From positions 518,501 to 582,500 of the forward strand of contig NZ_ANIJ01000006.1 in the NCBI RefSeq assembly GCF_000347035.1: DNA of 64,000 nt. The letters are read 5' to 3'. A model generated the notes under the pieces. The model did not search any database. It saw nothing but the letters and a program-made list of their open reading frames with translations, and was not told where the DNA came from. The position numbers and the translations under genes are program-made. Source of the DNA: Leptospira sp. B5-022. GTDB lineage: Bacteria; Spirochaetota; Leptospiria; Leptospirales; Leptospiraceae. Positions 59,972 through 64,000 of the stretch are shown here, piece by piece; positions within the stretch are counted from its first letter, which is position 1, and every line of letters begins with the position of its first letter.

Positions 59972-60583
59972 ATGAGCACTGACCTTAGTTATCTTATCAT
60001 TCTACTGACTGGTGTGGTCATTCTTTTAGAAAACAGGCTTAAAAGGGTCGTTATCCTCTTGGGAATCCAAGGTTTTCTTTTACTTCTTCCCTTGTACCAA
60101 GAAGAAAGCGGGGACGGTTTTCATTCCATCTTTTTAGCGGCAATGGTGATCGTATTCAAAGGGATCTTAACGCCGATCATTCTTTTTTGGACTGCAAGAA
60201 GGATCCATTCTCCGGAATCAACTTTTCCTAAAGTAGGATATCTTCCTACACTCGGACTCTTGTTCGCAGGAGCAGCGGCTTGCTACTTCTTCATGGACTT
60301 GGTATCCTCCTTTTTCGGGAAGTCCCATCAGTACGGTTTATTATATGTCCTTTTACTGATCTACATAGGAGTAATCGGTTTTATAGTGAGAAGGAACTGG
60401 ATCGGCGTGATCGCTTGTTTCAGCATTTTTGAGAATGGAACATTTTTACTCACGCTTCTTCTTAAATCCGGAGTTCCGATAGGAAGCGAATTCGGATCCT
60501 TCTTGGATGCGGTTTTGATCATCGGAGCCGGCGCCGCCCTTAGGATCAATAGCGAGCAATATAAGGGAGAAATTTCCAGATGA
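59972..60583 (+). CDS. hyfE: HyfE-like membrane subunit (NuoK-related)
   Basis: A 203-residue membrane subunit typical of hydrogenase-4-like complexes. The N-terminal half (LIILLTGVVILLENRLKRVVILLGIQGFLL) matches NuoK-like helices, the middle FHSIFLAAMVIVFKGILTPIILF is family-typical, and the C-terminal ACFSIFENGTFLLTLLL holds a conserved Glu. Six or seven membrane segments. It overlaps the next start by 4 bases. Confidence 0.85.
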   Translation: MSTDLSYLIILLTGVVILLENRLKRVVILLGIQGFLLLLPLYQEESGDGFHSIFLAAMVIVFKGILTPIILFWTARRIHSPESTFPKVGYLPTLGLLFAGAAACYFFMDLVSSFFGKSHQYGLLYVLLLIYIGVIGFIVRRNWIGVIACFSIFENGTFLLTLLLKSGVPIGSEFGSFLDAVLIIGAGAALRINSEQYKGEISR

Positions 60584-61803
60584 ACTTCGATATTCTATTA
60601 GGGATCGGAGCAGGGGTTTTTGTCCTAATTTTTCTGACCTACGTTCTAGCTCCTACAAAAAACCAAACAAATTTACTATTCTGGTCCGTGTTACTTATCA
60701 TCTGCGTCGCGATCAACTTTGCCGTCTGGATCATTCGGGACTGGAATGAAGAAGGAACTACATTACAATGGGTTCTAATAGAAGCTACTACCTTTGTAGG
60801 AGCCTTACTCATCTCTTCCAGTAGAACGGAAAAATCCTTTCCTATCGCCTGGAAATTTCTACTGATCAACTCTTTCGGATTAGGTATCGCGTTCCTCGGA
60901 ATCATACTCATCCGTTCTTCTTTACATGTGATCAATCAACCGATCGATTTTTTAGCGGCTAATTCCGCCTCTCATCCTGAGATCATCTGGGTAGAGATCG
61001 GTCTTTGGCTAGCGATCTTCGGATACAGTGCAAAATTAGGGCTATTTCCGAACCATGTCTGGATCGAGGATACTTACGGAGAAAGTCCTTCGCAGGTTTC
61101 TTCCCTGCTTTCTTCATTCATTCCGGTCTCGGTCTGTTTTGCCCTTAGGCCTTTTGTTCATTTAGATCACCAACTCTTCCCTCATACATTCAGCGGTGCG
61201 GACGGTTTGTTGGTATTAGGAATATTAACGATCTTCTTAAGTATTTTTGCGGTATACGACCGCGACGATATCAGAAGGATCTCCGCAAAAGTTGCTCTTT
61301 TCCATACAGGAGCGTTAGCTGTCTTTCTGTGGATGGATCTAAGTGAAACTGTTTTCCTATTTATGATGGCGACAAACCTTGTGGTGAAATCGCTTCTATT
61401 CATCAGCATGGGAATCGTGAGGATGGACGCAGGAAAGAGAGAACTTCATAAGATCATTCAAGTGGACTCTATAAATAAATCAGCTCTTTCGCTCTTCATC
61501 TTAGCCTTGTTCTTGGCGTTCGTAATGCCCGGTTCCCCCATATTCGTGACGGATATCATTCTGATCAAAGCGGGACAAAGCGGTGGGAAATCGTTCGTTA
61601 TATTAGTCCCGATCTTAGGGATCGTATTTTTCGGAGTGATGTTATACAAACTCGCACCTTTATTAAACATCAAAGGAAGACCTTTTTCAAAAGACCTTTC
61701 CACCATTCTTAGGATCAGAATGACAAACGGATTTTTCCTACTTTTACTTCTACTCAGCACCGGATGCTGGGGATTTTACCTGTTATTACAAGGTGTATTA
61801 TGA
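60580..61803 (+). CDS. hyfF: NuoN/HyfF-like proton-translocating membrane subunit
   Basis: A 407-residue second antiporter-type subunit, shorter than NuoN and HyfF in E. coli (about 480-526). Strings such as LIEATTFVGALLISSSR, FGYSAKLGLFPNHVWIEDTYGESPSQVSSLLS (transmembrane Lys and the inter-helix loop) and DIRRISAKVALFHTGALAVF are the hydrogenase-4 form. Its stop overlaps the ATG of the large-subunit gene (ATGA). Confidence 0.85.
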   Translation: MNFDILLGIGAGVFVLIFLTYVLAPTKNQTNLLFWSVLLIICVAINFAVWIIRDWNEEGTTLQWVLIEATTFVGALLISSSRTEKSFPIAWKFLLINSFGLGIAFLGIILIRSSLHVINQPIDFLAANSASHPEIIWVEIGLWLAIFGYSAKLGLFPNHVWIEDTYGESPSQVSSLLSSFIPVSVCFALRPFVHLDHQLFPHTFSGADGLLVLGILTIFLSIFAVYDRDDIRRISAKVALFHTGALAVFLWMDLSETVFLFMMATNLVVKSLLFISMGIVRMDAGKRELHKIIQVDSINKSALSLFILALFLAFVMPGSPIFVTDIILIKAGQSGGKSFVILVPILGIVFFGVMLYKLAPLLNIKGRPFSKDLSTILRIRMTNGFFLLLLLLSTGCWGFYLLLQGVL

Positions 61804-63218
61804 AAAACGTTACCGGAATTTTTCACACTACCGAAACCAAACAAACTCATCGTTTCTGGCTGACTCGGGAAGGGATAGAGCAGGAAACTTTATCAAAAAC
61901 CGCAGAAAAAAATCTATATGAAGACCATCTAAATCCGATTTGGGTCCTTAGGCATAGCCTCGGCACTGACCAAGGACCGGAAGATTATTCTTCGATGGAT
62001 TACCAAAAATATCTATCCCAAGACAGAAAACATCTTCTCGAAAAATTCCTAACTAAATCCGGGATCAAGGATTTGGTTTATAGAGGGATCAACGTTCCTG
62101 TTCCCACTTCCTTTTATTCACACGCTGTGGGACCGATCCACGCCGGCGTGATCGAGCCTGGACATTTTCGTTTTATAGTAGAAGGGGAAGAGATCCAAAA
62201 CCTGGACATTCGGTTAGGTTTTCAAAAAAGGGGTCTTTTGGAAAAATTAAAAGGCCTAAACAAGGATTCTATCTCTCCTTATGCGGAAGCAATTTCCGGA
62301 GATTCCACGATCGCCTATGCTATCGCATTCAGTAAAGCATTCGAAGAAGCTCATAACATACAAGTTCCGGAAGAAGTCAACTTTGCCAGGACAGTACTCT
62401 TAGAGATCGAAAGGATCGCGATCCATATCGGGGATATGGGGGCAATTGCGGGTGACGTAGGTTATTATCCGTTACAAGGCGTATGCGCAGTACAAAGAGG
62501 AGTTCCGTTAGGAGTTATGGAAGCCCTCACAGGTTCTCGCTTCGGAAGAGGGGCCTTAAGTCCCGGAAAAGTCAGACTCAAAAAAGAACTTACAGAATCT
62601 TTCTTGAGTGATCTGGCGCTAAGGATCGAAAATACTACTTCGGATGTGGCGGGACATTTCGAAAGAGCTGCCGAAAAATCCACCAATAGGGAACGATTGC
62701 AGATTTGCGGAGTGATCACTCATAAACAACTTAAAGATCTAGGTTTTGTAGGAATGGTAGAAAAATGTACCGGCTATTCCAGGGATCTTCGTCATCATGA
62801 TCCCAGTTATACTCTCGCAGGAGAATCCATCCGCTTGGATCTGGATGCAGGCCAAATGACGGGAGACGCCTGGGCAAGATTCTATCTTCGTTATGAAGAA
62901 TTGAAGAATAGCGGGCGTTGGCTGACCAAAGCAATTCCAGTATTAAAAAATTTTCATAAAGTCTATGAAAATTTCCAAAAGACGAAAGTTTCCAAAGCAA
63001 AACCCGGTGTATATTTCCGGGCGGTTGAAGGATGGAGAGGCCCTGTTTTAGTTTCCTTTTCCCTAAATTTTTCGGGAGAAATTTCGGAAGCTTATGTGAG
63101 AGATCCTTCCGTCCTAAATTGGCATGCATTGGAGCTTGCAGTCCGAGGGGAAAATATAGGGGACTTTCCTCTGAATAACAAATCTTTCAATCTCAGCTAT
63201 GTGGGAGTGGATCTATGA
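61800..63218 (+). CDS. hyfG: Hydrogenase-4/NuoD-like large subunit without NiFe ligands
   Basis: A 472-residue large subunit; start ATG at 61800 overlaps the upstream stop. VGPIHAGVIEPGHFRF, RLGFQKRGLLEKL and LLEIERIAIHIGDMG follow group 4 hydrogenase large subunits. However, the N-terminal NiFe motif (usually ERICGICS) reads EAISGDST at residues 163-170, with Ser in place of both Cys. The C-terminal DPCxxC motif is absent; the protein ends NKSFNLSYVGVDL, with no Cys in its last 140 residues or so. It cannot hold a NiFe site. The N-terminal NuoC-like domain of HycE (about 570 residues) is reduced here. This is the Ehr-like (energy-converting hydrogenase-related) type. Confidence 0.85.
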   Translation: MKNVTGIFHTTETKQTHRFWLTREGIEQETLSKTAEKNLYEDHLNPIWVLRHSLGTDQGPEDYSSMDYQKYLSQDRKHLLEKFLTKSGIKDLVYRGINVPVPTSFYSHAVGPIHAGVIEPGHFRFIVEGEEIQNLDIRLGFQKRGLLEKLKGLNKDSISPYAEAISGDSTIAYAIAFSKAFEEAHNIQVPEEVNFARTVLLEIERIAIHIGDMGAIAGDVGYYPLQGVCAVQRGVPLGVMEALTGSRFGRGALSPGKVRLKKELTESFLSDLALRIENTTSDVAGHFERAAEKSTNRERLQICGVITHKQLKDLGFVGMVEKCTGYSRDLRHHDPSYTLAGESIRLDLDAGQMTGDAWARFYLRYEELKNSGRWLTKAIPVLKNFHKVYENFQKTKVSKAKPGVYFRAVEGWRGPVLVSFSLNFSGEISEAYVRDPSVLNWHALELAVRGENIGDFPLNNKSFNLSYVGVDL

Positions 63219-64000
63219 GACAAATCCAGGAAATTATCAATATATTCCTACCGGCAAAAAATCTAAATTATAAAAAGATAGGGCCGAACAACCCAAATGC
63301 GAGAGGTATCCCGGTACCAACTTCTAAAAAAGGATTTCATTTGGACAAATCCATTGAGAAGGTTTGTCCCACCGGCGGATTAAAAGTTTCATCCTCCAAG
63401 GAAGTAACCTTCGATTACGGTGCTTGCTTACAATGTGGTCATTGTGTGGAAGCTTCTTCCGGACAATTGGAAAATTCAGGATTCGTTCACGTATATTCCG
63501 TGGACAGAGAAGCGCTAAAAGTACATTATGTAGAAGGCATTCCGGCAATTTACGAGGAAGAAGTTTCGGAAAACGTAAAACAATTCCGCAAGATAACTAA
63601 GTATACGGGCTTCCAATATAGAGAAGTAGCAGCAAGCGGAAATAACGCAACAGAAGCGGAGATAAATGCGAGCTTCAATGCGGTGTTCGATAGCGAAGCA
63701 AGTAAGATAAGAGTAGTCGCTTCTCCCAAACATTCGGATGCCGTCGTGTTCTCGGGACCTGTAGGAAAGAATATGGAAATTCCTTTACAAGTTGCCTGGG
63801 ACACAACCCCTGGACCGAAGGCGCTAATTGCCTGCGGAACAGAAGCGGTTTCCGGCGGATTATTTGAAAGAGGTAAATTACCTAAAGAACCGGACTTATT
63901 TATCGGAGGAGATCCTCCTAGACCGGACGTAATCGTAAGTGCGTTTCGTTATTTGATGGGTACAAAGAAGTTCTCCTTTAGAGATGAACTCTCCAAATTC
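63215..64000 (+). CDS. Ferredoxin domain fused to a NuoB/HyfI-like small subunit, ligands missing; truncated at window edge
   Basis: Open to the right edge (262 codons seen), starting ATG inside the ATGA overlap with the large-subunit gene. Residues 45-80 form a one-cluster ferredoxin-like part: Cys51 in VCPTGG, then Cys71, Cys74 and Cys77 in CLQCGHC. From about 130 a NuoB/HyfI-like domain follows (ASPKHSDAVVFSGPVGKNMEIPL, GDPPRPDVI). In the family the proximal cluster is held by CNGC, by a Cys in (V)GTCAVSGG, and by GCPPRP. Here those read NNAT (143-146), GTEAVSGG (Glu210) and GDPPRP (Asp233), so all four ligands are gone. The domain order (ferredoxin then small subunit) is unusual as a fusion. 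Confidence 0.85.
   Translation, partial: MRQIQEIINIFLPAKNLNYKKIGPNNPNARGIPVPTSKKGFHLDKSIEKVCPTGGLKVSSSKEVTFDYGACLQCGHCVEASSGQLENSGFVHVYSVDREALKVHYVEGIPAIYEEEVSENVKQFRKITKYTGFQYREVAASGNNATEAEINASFNAVFDSEASKIRVVASPKHSDAVVFSGPVGKNMEIPLQVAWDTTPGPKALIACGTEAVSGGLFERGKLPKEPDLFIGGDPPRPDVIVSAFRYLMGTKKFSFRDELSKF

Noticed and set aside
57391..61803. Ordinary respiratory NADH dehydrogenase (nuo) operon
   Set aside because: HyfE-like subunit, the hydrogenase-type NuoL/NuoH motifs and absence of NuoEFG-type genes do not fit; the soluble subunits lack cluster ligands.
57391..64000. Working formate hydrogenlyase or energy-converting hydrogenase
   Set aside because: The large subunit lacks all NiFe ligands (EAISGDST and no DPCxxC).

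Overview
The window is a stretch of a Leptospira chromosome. The citramalate synthase at 35949-37499 matches the well-studied L. interrogans enzyme in length (516 residues) and in long stretches of sequence recalled from memory. The class II ribonucleotide reductase, the cluster of LytTR regulator, lipoproteins and secreted enzymes, and the moderate GC content also fit the genus. By eye the GC content is higher than that of L. interrogans, which may point to one of the higher-GC clades; this is only an impression.

Layout. 1-1070: the 5' part of a ComM/YifB-type ATPase gene, cut by the left edge. 1153-2509: a lipoprotein gene and a LysM/M23 peptidase gene, closed by a terminator. 2593-14754: an uninterrupted type II secretion operon, gspC to gspN. 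14911-18504: nrdJ on the minus strand. 18721-18796: tRNA-Asn. 19091-20325: a small arsR plus sterol-desaturase-like cassette with a shared operator-like palindrome, possibly acquired. 20572-28712: two copies of a gene pair (small membrane-anchored protein plus secreted M19-like dipeptidase) on either side of a minus-strand LytTR response regulator and histidine kinase. 28832-35949: a lipoprotein, membrane proteins, xseA/xseB, DedA, an App1-type phosphatase and an Smr protein. 35949-41024: housekeeping genes cimA, pth, xer, hslV and hslU. 41153-49703: a GHKL-like protein, a free-standing lipoyl protein, a phosphoesterase, an Mrp ATPase, an AraC regulator, UbiX and UbiA enzymes, a ferritin-like protein and hypotheticals. 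49777-52502: ychF and a membrane receptor fused to an AraC domain. 53012-64000: SbtA-type and SulP-type transporters, a beta-barrel porin, and a six-gene complex I/hydrogenase-4-like cluster that runs off the right edge.

The most interesting part is the right end. The membrane proton-channel subunits keep their family charged residues. The hydrogenase-like large subunit, however, has Ser in place of the first pair of NiFe-binding Cys and lacks the C-terminal pair. The small subunit, fused behind a one-cluster ferredoxin domain, has lost all four Cys that normally hold the proximal iron-sulfur cluster (Asn/Thr, Glu, Asp). The cluster lies directly downstream of two putative inorganic-anion (bicarbonate/sulfate-type) transporters and a porin. 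This suggests an energy-converting-hydrogenase-related (Ehr-like) complex that no longer does hydrogenase chemistry and may be linked to anion or CO2/bicarbonate handling. That function is inference.

The second notable locus is the duplicated peptidase pair around the two-component system. Starts were moved inward where a signal peptide, ribosome-binding site or overlap favoured it; each such choice is stated in the entry.
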